A DNA stretch of 64,000 nucleotides. It comes from JALEFZ01 sp039817415 (GTDB lineage Bacteria; Bacteroidota; Bacteroidia; J057). Location: assembly GCA_039817415.1 (NCBI GenBank), contig JBCBVV010000016.1:62001-126000 (forward strand), written 5' to 3'. The translations under genes and the position numbers were made by a program. This document shows, one piece after another, positions 50,794-59,517 of the stretch. A model generated the notes under the pieces. It saw only the letters and a list, made by a program, of their open reading frames with translations. It was not told the origin of the DNA and searched no databases. Within the stretch, counting starts at the first letter, position 1. The number at the start of each line of letters is the position of its first letter.

Positions 50794-51456
50794 ATGGATT
50801 ATAAAATTTCCGACGCTCCTTTAAGACTGCGTGAATTTGGTAGGAATATTCAGTCTATGATTGAATATGCCAAGACCATTGAAGATAAAGATCTAAGAAC
50901 GAGAGTAGCTCATGAAATAATTCGCATCATGGGTAACCTCAATCCTTCCATCAAGGAAAATCCGGATTACAAGCAAAAACTTTGGGACTCTCTACACATT
51001 ATCGGAGAGTATACCCTTGATATAGATTCTCCTTTTGAACCACCATTGAGCCCTGAGGTAAAGCCGACACCAGAGCGAATGGATTACTATACGCTTAAAC
51101 CAAGGTATAAGCAGTATGGGATGAATGTCCAATTGATGATCAGAAAAGCCATTGATATGGAAGATGGTGAGTTTAAAACTGCTTACCTAAACCTGATCGC
51201 TAATACCATGAAGCAGTTCCTTCGCAACATGAATCGCGAGACTACACCTGAAGAGGTAATCGCGGAGCATATGAGGGATCTTTCCGGTGGCAAACTCAGC
51301 ATTGAAGGAACTGATCTGACGATCAACAAAGCTCACCCTAATTTCTCCAACAACAACCATAACAACCGTAACAATCGCGGGAAAGGTGGAAGGAGAAATA
51401 ACAAAGGGGGAAATAAAAATTACAGCAGAGGAAGAAAGAACCATCGCCGTAAATAG
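50794..51456 (+). CDS. DUF4290 family protein with basic Asn/Arg/Gly-rich tail
   Basis: A 220-residue protein matching DUF4290, a Bacteroidota family usually found next to murA. The conserved body has DYKISDAPLRLREFGRNIQS, HEIIRIMGNLNPSIKENPDY, KLWDSLHIIGEYTLDIDSPF and MNVQLMIRKAIDMEDGEFK. The final ~38 residues are highly basic (Asn, Arg, Gly and Lys), which suggests RNA or nucleic-acid contact, but that is a guess. The biochemical role is unknown. It precedes murA by ~210 bases, with a strong hairpin between. Confidence 0.9.
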   Translation: MDYKISDAPLRLREFGRNIQSMIEYAKTIEDKDLRTRVAHEIIRIMGNLNPSIKENPDYKQKLWDSLHIIGEYTLDIDSPFEPPLSPEVKPTPERMDYYTLKPRYKQYGMNVQLMIRKAIDMEDGEFKTAYLNLIANTMKQFLRNMNRETTPEEVIAEHMRDLSGGKLSIEGTDLTINKAHPNFSNNNHNNRNNRGKGGRRNNKGGNKNYSRGRKNHRRK

Positions 51457-51480
51457 CGGTTCAGATAGTATAGCATACAG

Positions 51481-51519
51481 AGGGGAAGTCCGGTGGTTAT
51501 TATTAGCCGGACTTCCCCT
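51481..51519 (+). terminator. Strong hairpin between DUF4290 and murA
   Basis: AGGGGAAGTCCGG (51481-51493), 13-base loop, CCGGACTTCCCCT (51507-51519): 13 perfect pairs. The following sequence (ATTATTT) is T-rich but not a clean U-run, so it may be a terminator or a stabilising hairpin. Confidence 0.55.
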
Positions 51520-51664
51520 ATTATTTGCAAGCTACTTTGCATTCACTTTATATCCTGAAGCAAAAAATACCTCAAAGCTATCATTGGCGAAAAAAGCCAT
51601 GTAATCCACAAGATTGCTATTAAATTAGCAGTTGATAAAGCATATGTCATAACACATCAACTCT

Positions 51665-52984
51665 ATGGAATTTTTTGAAGTTGAAGGAGGCATTCCCCTC
51701 CATGGTGAAATCACCCCTCAAGGAGCCAAAAATGAAGCCCTGCAAGTCGTCTGTGCTACCCTGCTCACAGCCGAAAAGGTATCTCTGACAAATGTCCCTG
51801 ATATTGTCGATGTCAATCGATTAATTGACATTCTTCGTTCGATGGGGGTAAAAGTTGAGAAACTCGATAGCTCAACCTATACCTTCCAGGCTGACGAAAT
51901 TGACCTGGATTATTTGGAGACTGAAGCTTTCTGGGGAAAGGCCAGAAAGTTGCGTGGTTCTATTATGTTGGTGGGACCCTTATTAGCTCGTTTTGGAAAA
52001 GCGTTTATCTCAAGGCCAGGAGGAGATAAAATTGGTAGACGTAGACTGGATACACACTTCTGGGGATTCCAACAACTTGGAGCTAAATTTACCTATGATG
52101 ATAAGCTAGGCGTATTTGAGGTTTCTTCAGAAGGCAAGTTGAGTGGAAGCTATATGTTGCTGGACGAAGCCTCTGTTACAGGGACAGCTAACATTGTTAT
52201 GGCTGCTTCATTGGCAGAAGGTACTACTACTATTTATCATGCTGCATGTGAACCTTATTTACAGCAGCTTTGTAAAATGTTGAATAGAATGGGCGCCAAA
52301 ATCTCAGGAATAGGCTCCAATCTGTTGACCATTGAAGGAGTTGATTCTCTACATGGATATGAGGAACCCCATAGGTTGTTGGCTGATATGATTGAGGTCG
52401 GGTCCTTTATTGGAATGGCTGCTATGACACAGGGGAGTGTTAGAATCAAGGACGCGGATGTAGTGCACTTAGGGAACATTCTTGAGATTTTTAGGAGAAT
52501 GGGGGTGAAGATGGAGGTTCATGGAAATGATATCTTAGTCCTTCAACAAGATGTTTGTGAAATTGAGACTTTCATCGATGGTTCAATTCTGACGGTATCA
52601 GATCATCCATGGCCTGGATTTACGCCTGACCTAATGAGTATCGTTTTGGTATTGGCTACACAAGCCAAAGGTTCTGTCCTGATACACCAGAAGATGTTTG
52701 AAAGCCGTTTGTTCTTTACGGATAAATTGATCGATATGGGTGCTCAGATCATCTTGTGTGATCCTCATAGAGCGACAGTTATTGGTCTAGAAAGAAAGGT
52801 AGCTTTGAAGGGTATTTCGATGACAAGCCCGGATATTCGTGCAGGGGTAGCTTTGTTGATAGCGGCCTTATCGGCACAAGGGACATCCAAGATTTACAAC
52901 ATTGAGCAAATAGACAGAGGCTATCAGAATATTGAAGCTCGTCTGACTGCACTTGGTGCAAAAATCACAAGAATGAAACAGTAA
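51665..52984 (+). CDS. murA: UDP-N-acetylglucosamine 1-carboxyvinyltransferase with Asp in the fosfomycin-target position
   Basis: A 439-residue MurA, which transfers enolpyruvate from PEP to UDP-GlcNAc, the first committed step of peptidoglycan synthesis. Lys22 and Asn23 are in GAKNEAL as in Escherichia coli. The active-site loop reads SRPGGDKIGRRRLDTH, where Asp121 stands in place of the cysteine (Cys115 in E. coli) that fosfomycin alkylates. Other landmarks are SVTGTANIVMAA and PWPGFTPDLMSI with the general-base Asp. An Asp at this position is known to give intrinsic fosfomycin resistance in other bacteria; here it is read directly but untested. It follows the DUF4290 gene and ends at a strong hairpin. 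Confidence 0.96.
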   Translation: MEFFEVEGGIPLHGEITPQGAKNEALQVVCATLLTAEKVSLTNVPDIVDVNRLIDILRSMGVKVEKLDSSTYTFQADEIDLDYLETEAFWGKARKLRGSIMLVGPLLARFGKAFISRPGGDKIGRRRLDTHFWGFQQLGAKFTYDDKLGVFEVSSEGKLSGSYMLLDEASVTGTANIVMAASLAEGTTTIYHAACEPYLQQLCKMLNRMGAKISGIGSNLLTIEGVDSLHGYEEPHRLLADMIEVGSFIGMAAMTQGSVRIKDADVVHLGNILEIFRRMGVKMEVHGNDILVLQQDVCEIETFIDGSILTVSDHPWPGFTPDLMSIVLVLATQAKGSVLIHQKMFESRLFFTDKLIDMGAQIILCDPHRATVIGLERKVALKGISMTSPDIRAGVALLIAALSAQGTSKIYNIEQIDRGYQNIEARLTALGAKITRMKQ

Positions 52985-53010
52985 GGAGTTTTCTTCGCAG
53001 AAATATTTGA

Positions 53011-53050
53011 GGGAAGGAGCGAAAACACTCCTTCCCTTTTTGCTTTTTTT
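53011..53050 (+). terminator. Intrinsic terminator after murA
   Basis: GGGAAGGAG (53011-53019), loop CGAAAACA, CTCCTTCCC (53028-53036), then TTTTTGCTTTTTTT. Confidence 0.88.
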
Positions 53051-53147
53051 GACAATTAGGGTTCGTAAGCTTAGAAATGTATCATCATTGACAGATATAT
53101 TTTGGTCGATAATGTATACTTTAGACCTAATCAAAATCTCGACTATC

Positions 53148-53675
53148 ATGAAGTGGATATATTTAACACCTCTACTAGCCTTGTTAATGGGTTTTTCGCC
53201 TGCAGAACCAAAGGCAGAGATCAACTGGATGAGCTGGGAAGAGGCAGTAGAAGCCTCCGAAACCGAACAAAGAAAAGTATTGGTCGACTTCTACACAGAC
53301 TGGTGTGGTTGGTGTAAGCGAATGGATAAGACAACTTATGAAGACCCAAGTGTAGTAGACTATATCAACAAAAACTACTATGCCGTTAAATTTGACGCTG
53401 AGCAGAAAGAAGATATAGTCGTAAAGGGGCGCACCTTCAAATTTGTCAAAAATGGGAGAAGAGGCTATCACGAATTAGCCGCAAGTATCATGCAGGGGAA
53501 AATGTCGTATCCGACTACTTCCTTCCTTGATGAGAACTTTAACTTATTGACCAATGTACCAGGCTTCCAACAAGCAAAGCAGTTCATGCCTATCCTGGCT
53601 TACTTTGGAGAGGATGCTTATAAGTCAGAAGGTTGGAATTCCTTTAGCCAGAATTACATGAAGAGTGGGAAATAA
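53148..53675 (+). CDS. Exported thioredoxin-fold protein
   Basis: A 175-residue protein from ATG 53148, where a signal peptide (MKWIYLTPLLALLMGFSPAE) begins; the open frame further upstream overlaps the murA terminator and is not coding. The thioredoxin fold has the active-site WCGWC in VLVDFYTDWCGWCKRMDKTT and a cis-Pro region near SYPTTSFLDENFNLL. It likely reduces or isomerises periplasmic disulfides and could be a partner for DsbD, although that gene is 7 kb away. The gene is flanked by two strong terminators, so it is probably transcribed alone. Confidence 0.88.
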   Translation: MKWIYLTPLLALLMGFSPAEPKAEINWMSWEEAVEASETEQRKVLVDFYTDWCGWCKRMDKTTYEDPSVVDYINKNYYAVKFDAEQKEDIVVKGRTFKFVKNGRRGYHELAASIMQGKMSYPTTSFLDENFNLLTNVPGFQQAKQFMPILAYFGEDAYKSEGWNSFSQNYMKSGK

Positions 53676-53690
53676 GTACTGATAAGATAA

Positions 53691-53725
53691 AAAAAGGGGG
53701 CAGCTAAAAACTGCCCCCTTTTTTA
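53691..53725. terminator. Bidirectional terminator between thioredoxin-fold gene and polysaccharide lyase gene
   Basis: AAAAAGGGGGCAG (53691-53703) pairs with CTGCCCCCTTTTT (53711-53723) around a seven-base loop. The minus-strand stop codon lies in the T-run end. Confidence 0.93.
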
Positions 53726-56587
53726 TGGCTGAATGATTATTTTTTGATGTAAAACTTGGCTTTGGTCCCTCCCTTCCAATCGTAAAAAATAGACCCCAGA
53801 AGCTATTTTTTGTCTTGGGATTTCCCATGAGGTTCTCCCTCTGTTATCTGTCTTTCCATGTTCGAGCAGAAGGATTGTCCTTCCAGATAGATCAACTATA
53901 CTTCCTTCTAAAAGTGCCTCTCCTACAAGTTGAGCTTCAATTGTAAGTGGGTTCGTTGAGGCCCATGGATTAGGATATACCTTAACAAAACTAGATTTAT
54001 TTAGGGTGGCGTTGAGAACGATGATTTTCGAAAACTCCTCTGATCCGTCGATATCAACCATTCTCAGTCTGTAATAATTTTCCCCGATTAAAGGGGCTCT
54101 ATCTTCAAATGAATAATTTAGGGAAGTTTGGCTGTAGCCACTAGCCTTAATTTCTCCGATTTTCTCAAAGTCAAATCCATTGGCTGATCGAAGAACTTCA
54201 AAGTAATCGCTATTGATTTCTGAAGCTGTAGACCAGGAAAGTTCTACTAGGCTTTTTTGACCCTTATATATACCTGAGAAATCCGCCAATTCTACCGGAA
54301 GCGACGTGCCATTCAAACTCAAATCGATATCTACTTGATTGCCAGCATATATTCCTTGCGGTAAATTGACTGTAACAGTAGATTCATTTGTAGATGAGTT
54401 GTAGGTAGTATTGGGGCCGCTTAGCTCTCCCTCAATAGTCAAGGTAATGCTTGTTTCCTGTTGCATCGGATCGGATACACTGAGCTTAAGGACAGTTGTA
54501 TCTTGGCTTAGCTGAATAACAGCAGGTTTATCCGAGGCAATTTGAAAACCCAGTGGACTTTGGAAATCCTGGTTGTTTGCATACAACATAGCTTGCGTGA
54601 TTTCCTCTGACGCATGATGGACGACATGGGCATCATCCGTGTGCTTCACAATGGCTATAGGTAGATTGGAAGCAATCGCTGGCATATCGGCTGCGGAAAC
54701 ATTAGGAAATACAAGGTAACTGTAGGTATCATTTGAGGGATTGGCTCCGTGATTAATGGATAGCTGGAACATCTTCCTACTTTGATTGGAGGTATTGCTA
54801 TTGGACTGATCGATACTTCTCCATGTACCTGTTCGATTATCAGCCCAAAGTTTAAGATCGATATTCCCATTGGGTACAATGACATAGCCCATCCCGTCAT
54901 GGTGAAACCAAGCGATTTGATTCAATCCGTTGAAGTCTTGTGTCGTATTTGTTCCAAGGGGAATGCTATTGGTTCCGCTTCCAGTATTGTAGGTTACAGT
55001 ACCTTTTCTTTCCGCTTGGTTTACAGTTGTCCAGATGTCTCCATTGGGACTAGCTGTTTGACGTACCTTGCTTCCTAGGAAAATAAAATCTTCATCAAAT
55101 AGAAAGTAACTCTTTTGTGCACGGACGGTAGAGTAGCTATGTGTTCGGTTGTAGTCAAATCCTGAAACTGAGTGGATACCATCCGAAACTCCTCCAGCAA
55201 ACGTATTGGATGATTGGTAGACCGTAGGTCCAGTTTGTAGAGGTTGTCCTGCTTTTTGTTCGATTGTAGTGCCAGGAATGGCGGTATAATTCCAAACTAC
55301 TCTTGAATCAAGGTATTCTTCACCCGTTATCATAAAGAAGGTGGAACCATCCGTAAGGTGGTATCCCCTTGTGGGATAACCTGTTCCTATTTCAATAGCT
55401 AGATTCCTATCAGACAACATTTTAATGACCACGTGATGATCTGGTCTGGAATGTGCCAAACAGTCACTCGTGTAGAAATATTTACTAGAGTTGAATACTT
55501 GAGGGCTTGAAGGGTTAGTATATCGAGTCCACATATCACTTAGCAGGCCAACCTCTGCTGGGGAGAAACCATCAGGGGAAATACTACCTGTTCGAAATAA
55601 AATCCTGAGTACTTTACCAAAATTATTGCTGGACCCATATCCTGTTTCTCTAAGAACTTTTCTTCCACCTACTGACAGGCTGTATTTTCCTTTGTAAGAA
55701 AAATATCGAGCACCTTCAGTGATGGCCTCAAACATTCGTTGATATTCTGCCGAAGAAAGATCCCAAGGAGATCCTCCTACTAATTCGATGTAGAAACTGA
55801 AATTAGATATTAATACCCAGCCATAATTCCCCCAAATCATTCTCCCATCTTCGTCGTTGTGGTGATGAAAAGAATAATCTGTCGTAAATCCATGATGAGC
55901 ATAGTTTGGATACTGTGTTTGAGTACCTGCGCCTAACATGATACTGGAAGAGGCAGAGTCTTGGACAACTTGCAAAATAGTAGGTGAATTTAGGAAGGCT
56001 CCAATTGTAGCGGCTCCTTCCAATCTGGCAGATAAATTGGCACCTAGTCTTGATCCGGGACGCCCATTTGTACTCCCCCAAACATAAGTGTTGTAGAAGT
56101 TTTGGACATGATTTCGAAGGGCAACTGCCTGAGGATTTGAGGGGATATCTGCTGTGATAGCATCATACATCAATATCATCGTTCTACCCATCCATCTCGG
56201 CATTTTTATGTCAGTGTTTGTCCAGTCTCCCCAGCCTACACCTGGGGTAGCGTTGTTGAACCAATATTCAAGAGCTTGGTAAATGTCATTTTTCAAGCTG
56301 GTATTCCCTTGCCAAGAGGGATTTGCGTAATATTCTTGGGCGAGTTTTCGAATCCTCTTTTCTATGATGTACAGGTCAGGGCCTCTGTCAGTAAAGCTTC
56401 CATTAGCATTCATCAGTGCGCGAATTTGAGCGACGGATCTACTCTCGGCTGGAAATAATAAAGCCTGACCAATGGCTTTTGATCTGACGGAATCAATGGG
56501 ATAAGGAAACTGGGCGAAGACGGTTTGGGTAGTAGATAACCAAATGCATCCTGCCAGGATCAACAGTCTGGTAAAAGAATTTCTCAT
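53723..56587 (-). CDS. Polysaccharide lyase family 8 enzyme with T9SS sorting domain
   Basis: A 954-residue secreted enzyme with a signal peptide (hydrophobic to ~25, ending VFAQ). The N-terminal alpha toroid (~30-370) has EYWFNNATPGVGWGDWTN, WMGRTMILMYDAI and the active-site segments TTDYSFHHHNDEDGRMIWGN and YGWVL (around 235-260), which match family PL8 (chondroitin AC, hyaluronan or xanthan lyases) that cleave uronic-acid polysaccharides by beta elimination. The central beta-sandwich region (~400-700) contains SKPAVIQLSQD and TITLTIEGEL-like strands. The C-terminus is a type IX sorting domain (VYPNPWASTNPLTIEA and GVYFLRLEGRD). Substrate specificity within PL8 cannot be read. Confidence 0.9.
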   Translation of the reverse strand: MRNSFTRLLILAGCIWLSTTQTVFAQFPYPIDSVRSKAIGQALLFPAESRSVAQIRALMNANGSFTDRGPDLYIIEKRIRKLAQEYYANPSWQGNTSLKNDIYQALEYWFNNATPGVGWGDWTNTDIKMPRWMGRTMILMYDAITADIPSNPQAVALRNHVQNFYNTYVWGSTNGRPGSRLGANLSARLEGAATIGAFLNSPTILQVVQDSASSSIMLGAGTQTQYPNYAHHGFTTDYSFHHHNDEDGRMIWGNYGWVLISNFSFYIELVGGSPWDLSSAEYQRMFEAITEGARYFSYKGKYSLSVGGRKVLRETGYGSSNNFGKVLRILFRTGSISPDGFSPAEVGLLSDMWTRYTNPSSPQVFNSSKYFYTSDCLAHSRPDHHVVIKMLSDRNLAIEIGTGYPTRGYHLTDGSTFFMITGEEYLDSRVVWNYTAIPGTTIEQKAGQPLQTGPTVYQSSNTFAGGVSDGIHSVSGFDYNRTHSYSTVRAQKSYFLFDEDFIFLGSKVRQTASPNGDIWTTVNQAERKGTVTYNTGSGTNSIPLGTNTTQDFNGLNQIAWFHHDGMGYVIVPNGNIDLKLWADNRTGTWRSIDQSNSNTSNQSRKMFQLSINHGANPSNDTYSYLVFPNVSAADMPAIASNLPIAIVKHTDDAHVVHHASEEITQAMLYANNQDFQSPLGFQIASDKPAVIQLSQDTTVLKLSVSDPMQQETSITLTIEGELSGPNTTYNSSTNESTVTVNLPQGIYAGNQVDIDLSLNGTSLPVELADFSGIYKGQKSLVELSWSTASEINSDYFEVLRSANGFDFEKIGEIKASGYSQTSLNYSFEDRAPLIGENYYRLRMVDIDGSEEFSKIIVLNATLNKSSFVKVYPNPWASTNPLTIEAQLVGEALLEGSIVDLSGRTILLLEHGKTDNRGRTSWEIPRQKIASGVYFLRLEGRDQSQVLHQKIIIQP

Positions 56588-56939
56588 AGGGGTTTGTTTG
56601 GGTTAGGGGGATTCGAATGATCGAAATCAAACGATAACTCCGAACGAAAGGCCTCAATTATTAAACCAATCGGATTTTTTCATGTGTTTTTGATCAAAAT
56701 CTTCTGTAAAACGCAGAGAATAAGGATTTTAATACGATCATGGAAGGATTGTTCAATCCTCTCTTCCTATTTTGGCAAAAGTATTTTCAAAATGATAAAT
56801 CACGAATCCGCGAATCGATGTTTGATGATAAAGGATTTACCTCGACATATATAGGACGAAATCAAGATATTAGGTTACTTGCAAGGCTGATAAACCCATT
56901 CTTACTTCGGAGTGGTTTTCAGCATTGAGTAGAGAAATT
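56588..56939. other. 352-base divergent intergenic region
   Basis: Between the lyase gene and rlmB. A 62-codon ATG frame (56740-56928) has no recognised motif and I treat it as chance. A perfect palindrome TTTTGATCAAAA (56688-56699) is present. Promoters for both divergent genes are expected; I see no exact TAnnTTTG box. Confidence 0.5.
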
Positions 56940-57695
56940 ATGAAGAAGAACGCAGGGAAAAGACCTCAGAATTTGGTTTTTGGCTTTCATCCGGTCCTTG
57001 AGGCCATCCAAGCTGGAAATCCTGTTGACAAACTTTACATCAAAAATGGAATGTCTCAGGACCGAGCTTCCAGGTTAAGAAAAGCTGGAAAAGAGGCGGG
57101 GATTCAAATCCAGGTAGTTCCTGAAGAAAAACTGTACCGCCTGTGTGGAGATGTCAACCATCAAGGTGTGGTGGCTCAATTGGCTATGGTGGAATATCAT
57201 GACCTGGAAACCTTAATCATGGATATTCAGACCTTTGATAAAGTTCCCCTTCTAGTCATGCTAGATGGCATAACAGACGTTAGAAACATGGGAGCCATTG
57301 CAAGGACAGCAGAATGTATGGGTGCCCAGGGACTTATTTTGCCTACAGAAGGCTCAGCACCAGTATCTTCAACCGCCATCAAGACTTCTGCTGGTGCCCT
57401 AAATTATCTTCCTGTATGTAAAGAGAAAAACCTTGTTGATAGCTTAATGCTCATGCAAGCCTACGGAATCAAGTCGGTAGCTGCTACTGAAAAAGCCAGT
57501 GAAGATATTTTTGAACTCGATTTGAAGCAACCCACCTGTATTGTAATGGGTTCAGAAGATAGGGGAATTTCAAATACTCTGTTAAAACGTGTAGATCACC
57601 TAGCGAAGATTCCGCTTCAAGGAAATATTGAATCTCTCAATGTCTCGGTTGCTGCTGGTATGTTTCTTGCCGAGGCGATGCGACAAAGAAAATAA
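56940..57695 (+). CDS. rlmB: 23S rRNA (guanosine-2'-O-)-methyltransferase, RlmB/SpoU type
   Basis: A 251-residue SPOUT methyltransferase from ATG 56940 (an upstream TTG at 56925 would add five residues). The N-terminal substrate-binding domain starts NLVFGFHPVLEAI and has GDVNHQGVVAQ. The knot domain has the three SpoU motifs: MLDGITDVRNMGAIARTAEC, CIVMGSEDRGIS and IPLQGNIESLNVSVAAGMFL. It methylates a ribose in 23S rRNA (G2251 in E. coli) using S-adenosylmethionine; the close TrmH-like subfamilies cannot be excluded. The gene is two bases before the BamA-like gene. Confidence 0.92.
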   Translation: MKKNAGKRPQNLVFGFHPVLEAIQAGNPVDKLYIKNGMSQDRASRLRKAGKEAGIQIQVVPEEKLYRLCGDVNHQGVVAQLAMVEYHDLETLIMDIQTFDKVPLLVMLDGITDVRNMGAIARTAECMGAQGLILPTEGSAPVSSTAIKTSAGALNYLPVCKEKNLVDSLMLMQAYGIKSVAATEKASEDIFELDLKQPTCIVMGSEDRGISNTLLKRVDHLAKIPLQGNIESLNVSVAAGMFLAEAMRQRK

Positions 57696-57697
57696 AC

Positions 57698-59473
57698 ATG
57701 CTCAGGAAATGGGTCCCATTAATGGGTCTCTTGCTCTGCCTAGTATTCTATAATCCTTTGATGTCTCAGACAAAATCCTGGGATATTGAGCAAGTCTCTG
57801 TGCATGGTCTTCAACGATTGACCTTTCCTTCCTCCCTGAAACAGCAAATTCAGCAGCTAGCTGATAGCATAACGGTAAGTAGCTTATTAGGGCGTTTTGC
57901 GAATGAGAAAAGATCGGAAGGTTGGCTTGAATTTTCCCTTAGAGAAATAAAAAAAGAACCGAATGAACTTCTCCTTTATTTTCATGAAGGAAATCAATAT
58001 TGGCTACAGAAATTATCGCTGAATGGCCTTGGTGATGCTTTTGTAGCAAGGGCAAGGCTAGACAGATGGATAAAGAAGCCAAGGCCCCTGAATTGGGAAC
58101 AATTAGAATCTGATCTTGAAAGTTGTTTGACCCTATTTCAAGAAGAAGGATACCCATTTGCCTCTTTTCAACGGACAGATGTTGCCTACCAAAAAAAGGA
58201 AGGTCGAATTTTAACCCAAGTGAGCTACCAGTTTTTGACAGGGCCCTTGATCAAAATAGACTCTATTGAAATCAAAGGGAATATCAGAGAAAACCCCGCC
58301 TTTGTACATGGATTGATTCGTCTGCGAAGAGGAGATATTTATCAGGAAAGAAGAATTACAGATATCCCTCGAATCCTAAACAATTCAATTTATTATCAAA
58401 AGGTCAAGGCAGCTAAGGTTACCTTTACTCCCTTCGAAACGGCTCGTTTGATACTCGAGATGGAGCAGAAGAAATCTGGCAAGTTTGATTTACTACTTGG
58501 ATTCCTTCCCAATCCAGATCCAGGATCTGATAGACGTCTTCGAGTAACAGGAAGGGGAGAAGTACTCCTAGTCAGTCCCCTAAAATCGGGTGAAATTATT
58601 CAGTTGAAATATGAAAGCTTGATTGAAGGTACAACCAATGTCCTAGTAGGCTTGAAACTGCCTTATATTTTAAGGACGCCATTTAAGGCTTCTGGCGAAC
58701 TAAATATCTATCGACAGGAGGATGATTTCATCAACATTAACACAAATTTTTCGGGCATTTATTCTTTTAATCCCTTTCTAGAAGGACAATTGTATTTTGA
58801 TAGAAGACAGACTATCCTTCAAGGAGATTCTGCCAAATACAGCACCATTTCCAGTCCAATAGAACTCGATGGGAACCGAACCTTAGCTGGGGGAGGACTT
58901 ACCTATCAAAACTTGGATTATAGGTTGAACCCTTCCAAGGGGTGGGATGTGATCTTAAGGGTAGGAGCTGGACAAAAATCAATTAGTGAAAATCCCTTTG
59001 CTCCAGAATCATGGTACGAGGGCAGACCAGTGGTTCAACCCATTCAGCAGGTGGAAATAGAAGCCCATAGATTCTTTAATCTTTTTCCAAGAAATGTCCT
59101 TCATCTGGCCAATGAAACCAAGTGGTTTGGAGCAAGAGAATATTTTCGCAATGACCAGTGGCAGTTAGGAGGAAGCCAAAGTATTCGTGGCTTTAATGAA
59201 AATCAGTTTTTTGCAGATTTCTATTCCTTCTCAACCCTTGAGTATCGTTTTCAGTTGGAGAGGAACTCTTATTTGGTAGGATTTCTAGATTATGCTTGGC
59301 TGAGAGATAGGGCTCAACAAACTACTACTCAACCTTTGGGGCTAGGTGTCGGAATGAATTATGGAACCAACGCCGGAATTATTTCTATCACTTATGCAGT
59401 TGGGAGAACGCAAACTGAGTCTTTTCGTCCAAGTAGTGGCAAAATCCATATTGGTTTCGTCAACCAATTTTAG
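57698..59473 (+). CDS. BamA/TamA family outer-membrane protein
   Basis: A 591-residue protein with a signal peptide (MLRKWVPLMGLLLCLVFYNP). POTRA-like repeats lie at ~90-255 (for example LTQVSYQFLTGPLIKIDSIE). The C-terminal 16-strand-like region (~260-591) ends with an aromatic strand (GKIHIGFVNQF) and has the loop-6 motif LGGSQSIRGFNENQFF that matches the VRGF-type signature of the BamA/TamA/TpsB superfamily. It probably inserts or transports proteins at the outer membrane. The POTRA region is shorter than in the main BamA (five repeats), so this is more likely a second paralogue. It is coupled to rlmB and precedes the MutS-like gene by 44 bases. Confidence 0.85.
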   Translation: MLRKWVPLMGLLLCLVFYNPLMSQTKSWDIEQVSVHGLQRLTFPSSLKQQIQQLADSITVSSLLGRFANEKRSEGWLEFSLREIKKEPNELLLYFHEGNQYWLQKLSLNGLGDAFVARARLDRWIKKPRPLNWEQLESDLESCLTLFQEEGYPFASFQRTDVAYQKKEGRILTQVSYQFLTGPLIKIDSIEIKGNIRENPAFVHGLIRLRRGDIYQERRITDIPRILNNSIYYQKVKAAKVTFTPFETARLILEMEQKKSGKFDLLLGFLPNPDPGSDRRLRVTGRGEVLLVSPLKSGEIIQLKYESLIEGTTNVLVGLKLPYILRTPFKASGELNIYRQEDDFININTNFSGIYSFNPFLEGQLYFDRRQTILQGDSAKYSTISSPIELDGNRTLAGGGLTYQNLDYRLNPSKGWDVILRVGAGQKSISENPFAPESWYEGRPVVQPIQQVEIEAHRFFNLFPRNVLHLANETKWFGAREYFRNDQWQLGGSQSIRGFNENQFFADFYSFSTLEYRFQLERNSYLVGFLDYAWLRDRAQQTTTQPLGLGVGMNYGTNAGIISITYAVGRTQTESFRPSSGKIHIGFVNQF

Positions 59474-59517
59474 CCCTCTCTGCTTCCCTATTCTTTAAAA
59501 TCCCTTAATTTGCAGGC

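Noticed and set aside
51386..51604. 72-codon plus-strand frame across the end of DUF4290
   Set aside because: It overlaps the end of DUF4290 in another frame and most of the rest is the strong hairpin at 51481-51519, which would translate into an inverted-repeat-derived hydrophobic stretch. No motif supports it.
53007..53147. N-terminal extension of the thioredoxin-fold protein
   Set aside because: The extra 47 codons run through the murA terminator and T-run; a proper signal peptide starts at the ATG at 53148.
56600..56650. tRNA-like GGATTCGAATGATC segment
   Set aside because: It resembles a T-loop but has no acceptor or anticodon arms around it. No tRNA was found anywhere in the window.
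56740..56928. 62-codon plus-strand frame before rlmB
   Set aside because: ATG start but no motif, signal or conserved feature; it lies in an AT-rich divergent spacer. I treat it as chance.
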